A model generated the notes under the pieces. The model saw only the letters and a list, made by a program, of their open reading frames with translations. It ran no database searches and was not told the DNA's origin. Shown here piece by piece: positions 1 through 9,827 of a stretch of DNA of 64,000 bases (the stretch's first letter is position 1; each line of letters opens with the position of its first letter). A program made the position numbers and the translations under genes. This stretch comes from Aquimarina sp. MAR_2010_214. Its GTDB lineage: Bacteria; Bacteroidota; Bacteroidia; Flavobacteriales; Flavobacteriaceae. The stretch is taken from positions 3,782,001 through 3,846,000 of the forward strand of contig NZ_PJMS01000001.1 of NCBI RefSeq assembly GCF_002846555.1. The letters are read 5' to 3'.

Positions 1-1661
1 TATTGGGAGGTTACTTTATTTTCGGAAGTAATAATTCTACTCAACACAATCAAAACAATCATCAGGAAGAAGCTACAACAAATCAAATGTGGACTTGCTC
101 AATGCACCCACAAATTATGCAAACAGAACCTGGCGATTGTCCAATATGTGGTATGGATCTAATTCCGACAGAAACCAAAACTGATGGTCTTTCTGCTGAT
201 CAATTTAAAATGACCGAAAATGCAATGGCATTAGCAAACATCCAAACTACTAGAGTCGGAAATCTAACAGGAGTTGATAAAGACAGGATTATATTATCTG
301 GAAAAATAATGGAAAATGAAGAGGCAAACGCAGTACAAGCTAGTTATTTTGATGGTAGAATCGAACGGTTGAATGTTAATTACAAAGGACAAGAGGTTAG
401 AAAAGGGCAAAGATTGGCAACTATTTATGCACCAAACCTAGTCGCTGCGCAACAAGAACTTATTACTGCAGTATCACTTAAAGAATCTCAACCAATACTT
501 TATAAAGCTGTTCGTAATAAATTAAAGTTATGGAAACTTTCAGACAACCAAATCAATGCAATAGAATCTTCGGGTAAAGTTCAGGAAAACTTTCCGGTTT
601 ATGCAACCGTTTCTGGTACCGTTTCAGAAGTAATGAGTGCAGAAGGTGACTATGTAAAACAAGGGCAGCCTATTTTAAAAGTAAGTAACCTTAGTACGGT
701 CTGGGCAGAATTTGATGTATATGAAAATCAAATTGCACAATTTAAAAAAGGGCAGCAAATCAATATTACCACTACTGCATATCCAGATAAAAAATTTGAT
801 GGCACAATATCTTTTATAAACCCAGTTTTAAATGCTAAAACAAGAACCATTACAATAAGAACTAACCTTAGCAATCGAGATCATCTTTTTAAGCCAGGGA
901 TGTTTGTAACTGGTAGTGTTGCAAGTAAAAATGAGACTACAGAACAACTTGTTGTTCCGGCAAGTGCTGTGTTATGGACAGGTGAACGCTCTGTAGTCTA
1001 TATAAAAACAAATGCTACCGAACCCATTTTTGAAATGAGAGAAGTATTGCTGGGAAATGCTACAGGGAATACATATACAATTCTAAATGGACTCAATAAT
1101 GGTGATGAGATAGTTACAAATGGAACATTTACCGTTGATGCTGCAGCCCAATTACAGGGAAAAAAATCAATGATGAACAAAGAAGGAGGAAAGACCATGA
1201 TGGGTCAAGATAAAAATATGGAAGTATCAAAGTCTTTTCAGAAAGATTTTTTACCAGCCTTTATACCATACTTACAAATGAAAGATGCATTTGTAGAATC
1301 AGATGCTTCTCAGGCCTCTATTTTCGCGAAAGAAACAAATGAAATCTTAAAAGCAATTAAGACTTCAGATTTGAAAGAGGTAGAAAAAACTCATCTATCA
1401 AATAGTATCAAAATATTAGATAATATTGCGAACAACAAAGAATTAGAAAAACAAAGAACCTATTTTGTAGCATTAAATGAGACTATAGTAGCTCTAGTAT
1501 CTAACTTTACCGAATTAAGTACAGCAATATATGTGCAAAAATGCCCTATGGCGAATACCAATAAAGGAGCTATTTGGATAAGTGGAGAAAAAGAAATTCG
1601 TAACCCATATTTTGGTGATGCAATGCTAACTTGTGGTAGCGTTATTAATACAATTAAATAG
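1..1661 (+). CDS. CusB-like efflux RND periplasmic adaptor with heavy-metal-binding domain (5' partial)
   Basis: The gene enters from the left edge; the reading frame is open through base 1, so the true start lies outside. A hydrophobic N-terminal stretch is followed by a heavy-metal-binding module with the pattern WTCSMHP...CPICGMDL, then a membrane-fusion core (barrel-sandwich and beta-barrel with YPDKKFDG) and a long C-terminal extension of about 150 residues that resembles DUF3347 (KAFVESDASQAS). In the family, such adaptors link an inner-membrane RND pump to an outer-membrane channel and export Cu(I)/Ag(I) or related ions. The pump gene is probably upstream. Only a weak 5-bp hairpin (1666-1686) follows the stop. 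The family call is firm; the metal is inferred. Confidence 0.9.
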   Translation, partial: LGGYFIFGSNNSTQHNQNNHQEEATTNQMWTCSMHPQIMQTEPGDCPICGMDLIPTETKTDGLSADQFKMTENAMALANIQTTRVGNLTGVDKDRIILSGKIMENEEANAVQASYFDGRIERLNVNYKGQEVRKGQRLATIYAPNLVAAQQELITAVSLKESQPILYKAVRNKLKLWKLSDNQINAIESSGKVQENFPVYATVSGTVSEVMSAEGDYVKQGQPILKVSNLSTVWAEFDVYENQIAQFKKGQQINITTTAYPDKKFDGTISFINPVLNAKTRTITIRTNLSNRDHLFKPGMFVTGSVASKNETTEQLVVPASAVLWTGERSVVYIKTNATEPIFEMREVLLGNATGNTYTILNGLNNGDEIVTNGTFTVDAAAQLQGKKSMMNKEGGKTMMGQDKNMEVSKSFQKDFLPAFIPYLQMKDAFVESDASQASIFAKETNEILKAIKTSDLKEVEKTHLSNSIKILDNIANNKELEKQRTYFVALNETIVALVSNFTELSTAIYVQKCPMANTNKGAIWISGEKEIRNPYFGDAMLTCGSVINTIK

Positions 1662-1705
1662 GAGTAAGACAGAAGAAAAAAGTCTTTTTAATAATATAAC
1701 TCACG

Positions 1706-2434
1706 TTATTTTTTAATAGCATGGGTTAGGTTATGTTTATAAACACTACCGATAGGAATATCAACTCCAGCTACTTTTAATCGATTCCCTTCAATAGTTT
1801 GTATTTTTTTAAGCGCTATTATATAAGAACGATGTATTCTTAAAAATTGATTTTTTGGTAAAGTATTTTCAAAATTGGTCAGCCTGTCTAATGAAGTAAT
1901 GGTTTCGTTTTCCAGATGTATTTTGACATAACTTCCTAAACTTTCTAGATATAAAATACTATCTAATTGAATTTGATGCACTTTTTTGTCTCCTTTCACA
2001 AAAATGCTATCGTTTTGATTTACAGTGTTTTTTGGGTTTTCGAAAACTTGATTTTCTGTTCCATTCTGCAAACTCTCTATCATTTTCTTTTGACTTTGGG
2101 CTTTATTTATAGCTTTTAAAAACCGCTCAAAACTAAAAGGTTTTAAGAGGTAATCCAGAATGTTTAGTTCATAACCTTCAATAGCATATTCCTGATAAGC
2201 TGTAGTTACAATAATTAGAGGGGGATTACTTAAAGTACGTAAAAAATCCAATCCTTTAAGCTTGGGCATATTAATATCTAAAAAAATTAAATCCACATGA
2301 TTTTCATTTAAATAATTCATAGCTTCAAATGCAGAATGGCATTCTTTCACAACATTTAAAAATGAAAGATTAGCGCAATAGTTTTTTATCACTTTATGGG
2401 CCAAAGGTTCGTCATCAATTGTAATGCAGTTCAT
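1706..2434 (-). CDS. LytTR-family response regulator
   Basis: This 242-residue protein has an N-terminal receiver domain (acidic pair in ITIDDEP, phospho-acceptor Asp53 in FLDINMP, Lys in YLLKPF) and a C-terminal LytTR DNA-binding domain (about 140-240; LYLESLGSYVKIHL, RIHRSYI). Its start overlaps the stop of the kinase gene by one base (TAATG), so the two are translationally coupled. The pair is divergent from an ABC ATPase and permease/peptidase operon, which suggests that the regulator controls that operon. It is clearly paralogous to the regulator at 21726-22427. The family is certain; the signal and targets are unknown. Confidence 0.95.
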   Translation of the reverse strand: MNCITIDDEPLAHKVIKNYCANLSFLNVVKECHSAFEAMNYLNENHVDLIFLDINMPKLKGLDFLRTLSNPPLIIVTTAYQEYAIEGYELNILDYLLKPFSFERFLKAINKAQSQKKMIESLQNGTENQVFENPKNTVNQNDSIFVKGDKKVHQIQLDSILYLESLGSYVKIHLENETITSLDRLTNFENTLPKNQFLRIHRSYIIALKKIQTIEGNRLKVAGVDIPIGSVYKHNLTHAIKK

Positions 2435-3471
2435 TATAAATTTAATTTTAAATCAATAGTAAAAACAGTGTCCATTTTATCAATCTTAAGTTCATGTGCA
2501 TTGGGATAAATTAAAGATAATCTTCTTTTTACATTTTCAAGACCAATACCACCATCATTTTCATTTTCGGTATCACTAAAATTGTTTTCAATATGTAGGT
2601 GCAATATCTTTTCTGTAGTCTGTAGTTTAAAGTTTATAAACGCATTTTTTTCCATGTGATCAAAACCGTGTTTAAATGCGTTTTCTAAAAATACAATTAA
2701 GATCATAGGTGCAATTTGCTTTGATGCATCATCAATTTTTTTTTCGAAAGTGATAATTCCACGGTTATGATGTCTCATTTTTTGCAGTTCAATAAAATTT
2801 TCTAGATATGTTACTTCTCCACCAATAGATACTCTGGGTTCTTTGCAATCATAGATCGTATAACGCATTATTTCAGACAATTTCAAAATCAAGGATGGTG
2901 TTTTGTCAGATTTTTCTAGTGAAAGTGCATATAAGTTATTTAATGTATTAAAGAAGAAGTGTGGATTGATTTGATTTTTCAGTAATGATAATTCTAAATG
3001 AAGACGATCATTTTCGATCTGATTTATTTTTGAGAGTTGAATAAACCATCTATAGGATAGGTTTAATAGCGTAGAAACCAGTATAATAACAATCATTCCA
3101 GTGATACCGCTTTCTGGTGCCATTTCCTGGTCAGGTTGATTAAACCAATATTGATCCATTAAGGGTTCACTATATCCTATGATATATCCCCAACCAATAA
3201 TCGTTATAAGGAGTAATACAATATAAATGAAGTATCGTTTTTTTACTAAATACCTGGGGATAATCCAATATATATTGAAATAAACAGGAGGGGCTATTAA
3301 CAAAAGAAAGCTTGTAGTAACTTGAAGAAAATAAGTAGTTAGAGATGATAACGTAAACGGATTTTTATCAGAAATAACAAAACTAAATACAACTATCAAA
3401 ATTATAGTAAACAATACTAAAACATGTATTAGAATATTTTTTTTTCGGGTATCTAATGTTTGGATTTTCAT
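2434..3471 (-). CDS. LytS/YehU-type sensor histidine kinase
   Basis: The 345-residue protein has four hydrophobic segments in the first 155 residues and no evident periplasmic sensor domain. A His_kinase core with phospho-acceptor His171 (NQINPHFFFNTLNNL) and an HATPase region (FLENAFKHG, GGIGLENVKRRL) follow. Kinases with few external loops that sit next to ABC pumps often sense through or with the transporter, as BceS does; applying that here is inference. It forms an operon with the LytTR regulator. A paralogue is at 22424-23623. Confidence 0.93.
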   Translation of the reverse strand: MKIQTLDTRKKNILIHVLVLFTIILIVVFSFVISDKNPFTLSSLTTYFLQVTTSFLLLIAPPVYFNIYWIIPRYLVKKRYFIYIVLLLITIIGWGYIIGYSEPLMDQYWFNQPDQEMAPESGITGMIVIILVSTLLNLSYRWFIQLSKINQIENDRLHLELSLLKNQINPHFFFNTLNNLYALSLEKSDKTPSLILKLSEIMRYTIYDCKEPRVSIGGEVTYLENFIELQKMRHHNRGIITFEKKIDDASKQIAPMILIVFLENAFKHGFDHMEKNAFINFKLQTTEKILHLHIENNFSDTENENDGGIGLENVKRRLSLIYPNAHELKIDKMDTVFTIDLKLNL

Positions 3472-3540
3472 AGTAATCTATTCTTGGAAATAAAAATATT
3501 AAAACTATCGGAGTTTGACTATTCTAATTAATGAATACAC

Positions 3541-3598
3541 TATTATCATCAATGAAATTATGTTTTTTATCAACGAACAGCATTCATTAATGATAATA
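3541..3598. repeat. 16-bp inverted repeat in divergent promoter region
   Basis: TATTATCATCAATGAA (3541-3556) pairs with TTCATTAATGATAATA (3583-3598) at 15 of 16 positions across 26 bases. It lies between the kinase start (3471) and the ABC ATPase start (3695), so it could be an operator or a transcript hairpin. It is AT-rich, and chance cannot be excluded. Confidence 0.4.
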
Positions 3599-3694
3599 CA
3601 CTTTTTAGCTATTCATATATAGGAGTTGGTTAAAAAAAATTGATTTCTTCTCTCTCTTAACTTCTTTTTGTTGCTGACTTTAAATCAGTAGCTT

Positions 3695-4576
3695 ATGGAA
3701 TTAGTAATTAAAAATTTATGTAAAACATATTCAAATGGAGTAAAAGCATTAGATAATCTCTCTCTCGAAATTTCTAATGGGATGTTTGGTTTATTGGGGC
3801 CAAATGGCGCTGGTAAATCTTCATTAATGAGAACTTTGGCCACATTGCAGGAAGCAGATAAAGGGACAATACATTTGGACACCATTAATATTCTTGAAAA
3901 CCCAATTGAGTTACGAAAAGTATTAGGGTATTTACCACAAGAATTTGGAGTATACCCAAAGATTACAGCAAAGCAATTATTGGATCATTTAGCAATATTA
4001 AAAGGCATCACAAACCGAAAGGAAAGAACAGAACTAGTAAACTTTTTATTGCAAAAAGTAAACCTGTATGAAAAAAGAAACAAAAGTGTTAAAGGCTTCT
4101 CGGGAGGGATGAAACAAAGAATAGGTATTGCTCAAGCACTGATTGGCAATCCAAAACTAATCATTGTAGATGAACCAACTGCTGGGTTAGACCCCGGAGA
4201 AAGAAATAGATTTCATAACCTTTTGGCAAACGTTGCAGAAGATGTCATCATTATTTTATCTACTCATATTGTAGAAGACGTAAGAGAATTATGTCAAAAT
4301 ATGGCGATTATGAATCAAGGAAAACTCATCTGTAAAGGTAAACCACAACATGTAATTGATGAATTAAATGAGAAAGTATGGCAAAAATTAATTGAACGAA
4401 ATGAACTTGAAGGTTATAGCAATGAACATGTGGTTATCTCTAATAAAATGGTTGATGGTAAACCATTGATTCATGTTTTAAGCGACATAAAACCTGGAGC
4501 AGGATTTACTCTTGTTTCACCAACCTTAGAAGATGTGTTCTTTTCCAAAATTGATAGCATCAGAGAAATAGTATAA
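3695..4576 (+). CDS. ABC transporter ATP-binding protein
   Basis: This 293-residue nucleotide-binding subunit has all expected motifs: Walker A GPNGAGKS (35-42), Q-loop (YLPQEFGVYP), signature GFSGGMKQR, Walker B LIIVDEPTAGLDP and the H-loop histidine in LSTHIVED. A C-terminal extension of about 80 residues follows. It is 31 bp upstream of the permease/aminopeptidase fusion and surely forms the transporter with it. The start MELVIKNL is shared with the paralogue at 23804. Substrate unknown; bacteriocin or peptide export, or self-protection, is a guess from the LytTR pair and the peptidase partner. Confidence 0.95.
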   Translation: MELVIKNLCKTYSNGVKALDNLSLEISNGMFGLLGPNGAGKSSLMRTLATLQEADKGTIHLDTINILENPIELRKVLGYLPQEFGVYPKITAKQLLDHLAILKGITNRKERTELVNFLLQKVNLYEKRNKSVKGFSGGMKQRIGIAQALIGNPKLIIVDEPTAGLDPGERNRFHNLLANVAEDVIIILSTHIVEDVRELCQNMAIMNQGKLICKGKPQHVIDELNEKVWQKLIERNELEGYSNEHVVISNKMVDGKPLIHVLSDIKPGAGFTLVSPTLEDVFFSKIDSIREIV

Positions 4577-4607
4577 ACCTGGATTAATCAACTAAAAACG
4601 TAACATC

Positions 4608-7600
4608 ATGTTTAAAACATTTTTTTTCAAAGAGATATCAATGGGCTTAAAAAGGTCAATGGTCTATATTTTCTTTTTCATATTTGCTGCCATTGCAGCT
4701 ATTGGGGTCGTTAGTGACGGTATTACTTTTGGAGGCGCAACTGGTAATATTTTAAAAAATGCACCACATGTTATAACGCTTTATGTTGCTAACTTGTCCA
4801 TTATTGCATTGCTAATAGCTACTGCATACTTTAACAATGCAGCCTTACGGGATTATCAAAATAATTTTGATGGTATTATTTTTAGTACCGCTCTTAACAA
4901 AGCTAGTTATTTCTTTGGACGTTTTTTTGGGGCTCTATTTCTATCTACAATTCCTCTTTTAGGCGTTTTTTTTGGTTTTTTTATTGGCACTGATATTAGT
5001 GTTGAAATGGGAATGGCAAGTGCAGATAGAATGGGAATTCTTAATTCTGAAGCTTTTATAAATAACTATCTTATCTTTATTTTACCCAATATGTTTGTAG
5101 CTGGAGCAATTATTTTTGCGGTAGCTAATAAGTGGAAGAGTACAATGGTTTCATTTATTGCAACTATAATAATTATTGTTGCATATTTACTATCAGGGAC
5201 ATTTTTAAAGGATATTAGTACTGAAAGTTTCGCTGCATTGACAGATATTATGGGTTTAAAAGCTTATACCATAGACTCAAAATACTTTACTTCTATTGAA
5301 AAGAATACAGAAATTGTGTCTTTTACTGGTTGGCTTTTTGTGAATAGATTACTTTGGCTTAGTGTTGGGATTGTTACTATAATAGCATCATATTTATCAT
5401 TCTCTTTTGTTCAGAAACATAAAAAAGTTAAAACGAAAAAGGAAACTAAAAAAAGTGATGTTTCCGTGCAGGTATTCAATCTTCCAAACACAACTAATAG
5501 TTTTAGTTTTATTACATCATGGAACCAATTCATTAGTTTTTTCAAGATTAATTTCTATACCATTTTAAAGAGCAACACATTTAAAATTCTACTTGCGTTT
5601 GGTGTACTAATTCTTATAAATAAATTGCTTAATGGTTTTGAATTTTATGGACTGCAATCATACCATGTAACATCAAAAATGCTTGCTTTTAATAGACCAA
5701 TAAGTATGATTATTGGTATTATCATCTTAATATTTTTTAGTGGAGAGTTAGTTTGGAGAGAACGATCAAATAATATTAACGGTGTAATTGATGGTACACC
5801 ACACAATTCACTTACACTAATTTTAGCTAAAATAGCTGCGCTAATAGTAATTAATCTACTGTTCGATTTGTTTTTAATTGTAGTATCAATTTTATATCAA
5901 TTACTTAACGGATATACAAATCCTGAAATCGGAGTGTATGTGTTAGATTTTCTCTATTCAGGCGTCACTATGTACGTTATTTGGTCTTGTATTTTAGTAT
6001 TCATACAAGTCATTCTAAACAATAAATACATCGCTTATTTTGTTTCAATTTTACTTATTTTCATGTTTGAATTTTTAATTGTAGACGCGCTTGGTATTAA
6101 ATCATATATGCTAAATCTTGGTTTTACGCCATCTTACTTGTATTCTGATATGAATGGTTTTAGTTCAGAATTAATTGCAATAAATTGGTTTAATCTATAT
6201 TGGATGCTGTTTGGTTTTGTTCTCATTACCCTGGCAAGTTTATTTTGGGTAAGAGGTACTGTCAAAGGAGTAAAGAGTAGATTTAAATCCGCTAAAAATC
6301 ATTTCACTAAAAAATATGTTTTATGCCTATCTGTTATTGTGGTTCTATTTACTCTAACATCAAGTTTTGTGTATTACAATACTCAAATTTTAAACCCTTA
6401 TGGTTCTGCTTCTGAGATTAAAATGATGCAGAAATCTTATGAAAATATGTATAAGAAGTATGAACATATAATACAGCCAAAAATTGTAGAAATCAAATAT
6501 AAAGTTGATATATATCCAAATGACAGAAATGTAATTTCTAAATCGTTTATTACTATTGAAAACAAAGGAGAATATGCAATTGATTCTTTACATTATTCAT
6601 TAATTCACTTTATTGATAGTGGTGTAGATGGCATAGAATTAAAAGAATCTGAATGGAAAAAATCGTTAACTATCCCTAATTCTAAATTGGTTTATAATGA
6701 TAGTGATTTAGGATATCAAATATATAAATTAGAGAAACCTTTATTACCAGGAGCTCAAATGAAATTCACTCTTGAAACTGAATATTTAAGCAAAGGATTT
6801 GAAAATACAATGTCTAATATACGCGTTGTTAAAAACGGAACTTTTTTCGATTCAAATTACCTTTTACCTACTTTTGGTTATGAGGCATATAATGAAATAA
6901 TGGACGCTAGTGATAGAAAAGAACGTGGGTTGAAACCTAGGAAACTAATAAATAAATTAGAGGAAAAAGATAAAACATACCTTAAAGAGAATTATATCAC
7001 CGGAAAAATATCAGATTGGGTAAATGTAGAAACCACAATTTCTACATCTAATGACCAGACAGCAATTGCTCCAGGGACATTAGTTAAGCAATGGTCTGCA
7101 AATGGCAGAAATTATTTTAATTATAAAAATGACCATACATCTTTGAATTTCACCAATTTTATGTCAGCTAAATATGAAGTCGCACGAAAAAAGTGGAACG
7201 GTGTTGATATAGAAGTTTACTACCATAAAGCACACGATTATAACATTGATATCATGTTAAGCGGAATAGAGAAATCTTTAATGTATTATACCGAAAACTT
7301 TGGTCCATATTTTCATAAACAGGCAAGAATTATTGAAATCCCAAGATATTATAATTTTGCACAGTCATTCCCTGGAACAATGCCATATACAGAAGGTGGA
7401 GGGTTTGTTTCTAATCTCACAAATGAAAATGATACTAATGTTGTTTATTCAATAATAGCTCATGAGATGGCGCATCAATATTGGGGACATCAAGTTGTTG
7501 GTGCCAATGTACAAGGTGCAACAATGTTATCAGAAAGTTTTTCTGAATATGCAGCATTAATGGTTATGAAACATGAATTGAATGACGATATTAAAATGAA

Positions 7601-8228
7601 GCGATTTTTAGCATATGATTTTGAAAAATATTTGAAAGGAAGAAGTAATGAAACTCAAAAAGAATTGCCTTTATATCAAGTCGGAAATCAAGGATATATT
7701 CATTATGGCAAGGGAAGTTTAGTTTTGTATGCGCTACAGGATTATATTGGGGAAGAAAGAGTAAATACTGCTTTAAAAGCGTTTTTGAACGGCTATAAAT
7801 ACAAAGAAACGCCATTCCCTACAACGCTAGATTTTTTAACTTATTTAGAGCCTTTAATCCCTGAAAAATACAAATACTTAATTACTGATTGGTTCAAAGA
7901 AATAACGTTGTATGATTATCGATTAAAAGATGCTACTTATAAAAGAAAAGGAAACGGAAAATATAAAGTTTCAATGGATATCGAAGCATCTAAAATTAAA
8001 GTTGATGGTCTGGGTACCGAAACTAAGGTAAAACAACGCGATTGGGTAGATATAGGTGTATATGCAGATACAGAAGAAAAACACCTTATCTTTTCAAAAA
8101 GAGTGCTGTTTACCGATGAAAAAATGAATTTTTCTTTTGAGATTGATACTATTCCTGCAAAAGCTGCAATAGATCCAAAACGATTATTAATAGAACGGGT
8201 AATCGATGATAATGTTAAAGAGTTTTAA
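4608..8228 (+). CDS. ABC-2 permease fused to M1-family aminopeptidase
   Basis: The 1206-residue protein begins with two ABC-2-like membrane halves (roughly a dozen hydrophobic segments over residues 10-600, split by a charged linker near 275-300). A large M1-type metallopeptidase domain then lies on the far side of the membrane. Zinc ligands are visible as HEMAH (His952, Glu953, His956) with a downstream SES glutamate. The glutamate comes after 19 intervening residues, where 18 is classical. The likely catalytic Tyr is in IHYGKG. The GAMEN substrate motif is not recognisable; the equivalent stretch reads MPYTEGGGF. It would couple peptide movement to cleavage outside the membrane. The substrate is not known. 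Confidence 0.92.
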   Translation: MFKTFFFKEISMGLKRSMVYIFFFIFAAIAAIGVVSDGITFGGATGNILKNAPHVITLYVANLSIIALLIATAYFNNAALRDYQNNFDGIIFSTALNKASYFFGRFFGALFLSTIPLLGVFFGFFIGTDISVEMGMASADRMGILNSEAFINNYLIFILPNMFVAGAIIFAVANKWKSTMVSFIATIIIIVAYLLSGTFLKDISTESFAALTDIMGLKAYTIDSKYFTSIEKNTEIVSFTGWLFVNRLLWLSVGIVTIIASYLSFSFVQKHKKVKTKKETKKSDVSVQVFNLPNTTNSFSFITSWNQFISFFKINFYTILKSNTFKILLAFGVLILINKLLNGFEFYGLQSYHVTSKMLAFNRPISMIIGIIILIFFSGELVWRERSNNINGVIDGTPHNSLTLILAKIAALIVINLLFDLFLIVVSILYQLLNGYTNPEIGVYVLDFLYSGVTMYVIWSCILVFIQVILNNKYIAYFVSILLIFMFEFLIVDALGIKSYMLNLGFTPSYLYSDMNGFSSELIAINWFNLYWMLFGFVLITLASLFWVRGTVKGVKSRFKSAKNHFTKKYVLCLSVIVVLFTLTSSFVYYNTQILNPYGSASEIKMMQKSYENMYKKYEHIIQPKIVEIKYKVDIYPNDRNVISKSFITIENKGEYAIDSLHYSLIHFIDSGVDGIELKESEWKKSLTIPNSKLVYNDSDLGYQIYKLEKPLLPGAQMKFTLETEYLSKGFENTMSNIRVVKNGTFFDSNYLLPTFGYEAYNEIMDASDRKERGLKPRKLINKLEEKDKTYLKENYITGKISDWVNVETTISTSNDQTAIAPGTLVKQWSANGRNYFNYKNDHTSLNFTNFMSAKYEVARKKWNGVDIEVYYHKAHDYNIDIMLSGIEKSLMYYTENFGPYFHKQARIIEIPRYYNFAQSFPGTMPYTEGGGFVSNLTNENDTNVVYSIIAHEMAHQYWGHQVVGANVQGATMLSESFSEYAALMVMKHELNDDIKMKRFLAYDFEKYLKGRSNETQKELPLYQVGNQGYIHYGKGSLVLYALQDYIGEERVNTALKAFLNGYKYKETPFPTTLDFLTYLEPLIPEKYKYLITDWFKEITLYDYRLKDATYKRKGNGKYKVSMDIEASKIKVDGLGTETKVKQRDWVDIGVYADTEEKHLIFSKRVLFTDEKMNFSFEIDTIPAKAAIDPKRLLIERVIDDNVKEF

Positions 8229-8264
8229 GAAAGACCAAATCTTTAATACATATTCAGCAAAAGA

Positions 8265-8330
8265 GCATAAGAGTAGGGTAAAGTATAAAAAGTGGTTAAT
8301 ACTTTTAATTTTAGTTTCTTACTCTTATGC
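8265..8330. repeat. Nested inverted repeat in intergenic region 8229-8481
   Basis: GCATAAGAGTA (8265-8275) is perfectly repeated in inverse as TACTCTTATGC (8320-8330). A second pair, AAAGTAT (8280-8286) and ATACTTT (8300-8306), sits inside it. It could fold as an extended hairpin after the permease/peptidase gene. It has no U-run directly after the outer stem, so it is not a classical terminator. Nothing else except the promoter at 8460 is seen in this gap. Confidence 0.45.
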
Positions 8331-8459
8331 AGTAGCTGATGACAAAATAACATAGATCAAATAACCGTAGAACAAAAATCTTGATGAAAATGATCACTAT
8401 ATAAAGTCATTTATTCATTAGCTTTTTTAAAACTGTACAGAATACTCTATTTATACTTC

Positions 8460-8467
8460 TATCTTTG
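8460..8467 (+). promoter_or_regulatory. Bacteroidetes -7 box for the DEAD-box helicase gene
   Basis: TATCTTTG matches the Bacteroidetes sigma-ABfr -7 consensus TAnnTTTG exactly, and it is followed by C as is common. It ends 14 bases before the ATG at 8482, so the leader would be very short. I see no good TTTG at the -33 position. Confidence 0.5.
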
Positions 8468-8481
8468 CCAAAAATTATTTT

Positions 8482-9822
8482 ATGTCAAGACAGTTTTCTG
8501 ATTTAGGAGTTTTAGTTCCATTACAAAAAAGTTTAGTAGACCTAAATTTTTCTACACCAACCGATATTCAGGAAAAATCAATTCCTATTTTATTACAGAA
8601 GAAGGATGATTTTGTTGGTTTAGCCAAAACCGGAACAGGAAAAACGGCTGCATTTGGATTGCCATTGTTGCAAATGATTGATGCCAGTAATCCAAGTATT
8701 CAGGCCGTAATATTGGCCCCGACCAGAGAATTAGGACATCAGATTCATAGCGATTTAACATCTTTTATTAAGTATTTACCAGATATTTCTATTGCATCAG
8801 TGTGCGGAGGAATTCCTATCAAACCTCAAATTGAGCGTTTAACAAATCCTACCCATATAGTTATTGCAACTCCTGGACGTTTAATTGATTTGATGAACCG
8901 TGATGCTATTGATATTAAAAATTCTAACTATCTGGTTCTAGATGAAGCAGATGAGATGGTAAATTCATTAAAAGAAGATTTAGATAAAATAGTTGCAGTG
9001 CTACCAAAAAACAGAAGAACCATTCTGTTTACCGCTACGATGCCAGGAACCATAAAACAGATGGTGCAAAATTATATGTCTAAGCACATTATTCAAGTAA
9101 GTGCAGATATGGAAACTGTTGGACATCAAGGTATAGATCACCGATATGTTGTTGTAAAACCTATAGAAAAATTAGAAGTTTTAATGCATTTTCTTAGCTC
9201 AAAAGAAGGAGAGCGAGGTATTATTTTTTGTAAAACAAAAGCGGCAGTAAATAAGCTTGCAAAGAATCTTGCTATTAATAAATTTTCTTCTGGAGCACTA
9301 CACGGTAGCTTATCACAGCCAATTCGTGATAGAATTATGGGGCAATTTAGAGAAGGACATATAGATATTCTTGTTGCTACAGATTTGGCTGCTAGAGGAA
9401 TTGATATCAAAGAAATATCATATGTAGTCAATTATCATTTACCAGATGTTTACGATACCTATGTACATCGAAGTGGAAGAACCGCAAGAGCAGGAGCAAA
9501 GGGGTTATCTTTAACAGTATTACAACAAGAAGAAGCGCATGAAATATCTGATTTTGAAAATGAATTAGGTATCTCTTTTCAGGAGTATAAAAAAGCAGAT
9601 GCCCAAAGTATCGAAGAAAATAATGGCCTTTTGTGGGCAAAGAAAATATTTAAAACCAAACCCAATCATACCGTTTCTACTGAGTTCAAAGATAAGATTA
9701 AAACAGTTTTTCATCACCTTACCAAAGAGGAATTGATAGAGAAACTGTTAGCAAATTACCTTGCGCAACATACAAATTCTACTCATACAAAAACAGAAAT
9801 ACCTAAGAAGAAAAAGAAATAA
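8482..9822 (+). CDS. DEAD-box ATP-dependent RNA helicase
   Basis: The 446-residue protein carries the full DEAD-box set: motif I AKTGTGKT (48-55), Ia PTRELG, motif II DEAD (154-157), motif III FTATM, motif VI HRSGRTARAG. A basic tail ends in KKKKK. In the family these enzymes unwind RNA during ribosome assembly, RNA decay and cold growth. It is 5 bp upstream of a second DEAD-box-like gene and close to a cold-shock gene, which supports a cold or RNA-folding role. RhlE/DeaD-like; the exact subfamily is not decided. Confidence 0.95.
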   Translation: MSRQFSDLGVLVPLQKSLVDLNFSTPTDIQEKSIPILLQKKDDFVGLAKTGTGKTAAFGLPLLQMIDASNPSIQAVILAPTRELGHQIHSDLTSFIKYLPDISIASVCGGIPIKPQIERLTNPTHIVIATPGRLIDLMNRDAIDIKNSNYLVLDEADEMVNSLKEDLDKIVAVLPKNRRTILFTATMPGTIKQMVQNYMSKHIIQVSADMETVGHQGIDHRYVVVKPIEKLEVLMHFLSSKEGERGIIFCKTKAAVNKLAKNLAINKFSSGALHGSLSQPIRDRIMGQFREGHIDILVATDLAARGIDIKEISYVVNYHLPDVYDTYVHRSGRTARAGAKGLSLTVLQQEEAHEISDFENELGISFQEYKKADAQSIEENNGLLWAKKIFKTKPNHTVSTEFKDKIKTVFHHLTKEELIEKLLANYLAQHTNSTHTKTEIPKKKKK

Positions 9823-9827
9823 AACGT

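Noticed and set aside
1666..1686. Terminator after the CusB-like gene
   Set aside because: The stem has only 5 bp with a long loop; too weak to call.
2780..2800. Array-like sequence AGTTCAATAAAATT
   Set aside because: It is inside the kinase gene, where it encodes the normal ENFIELQ segment on the other strand; a chance match.
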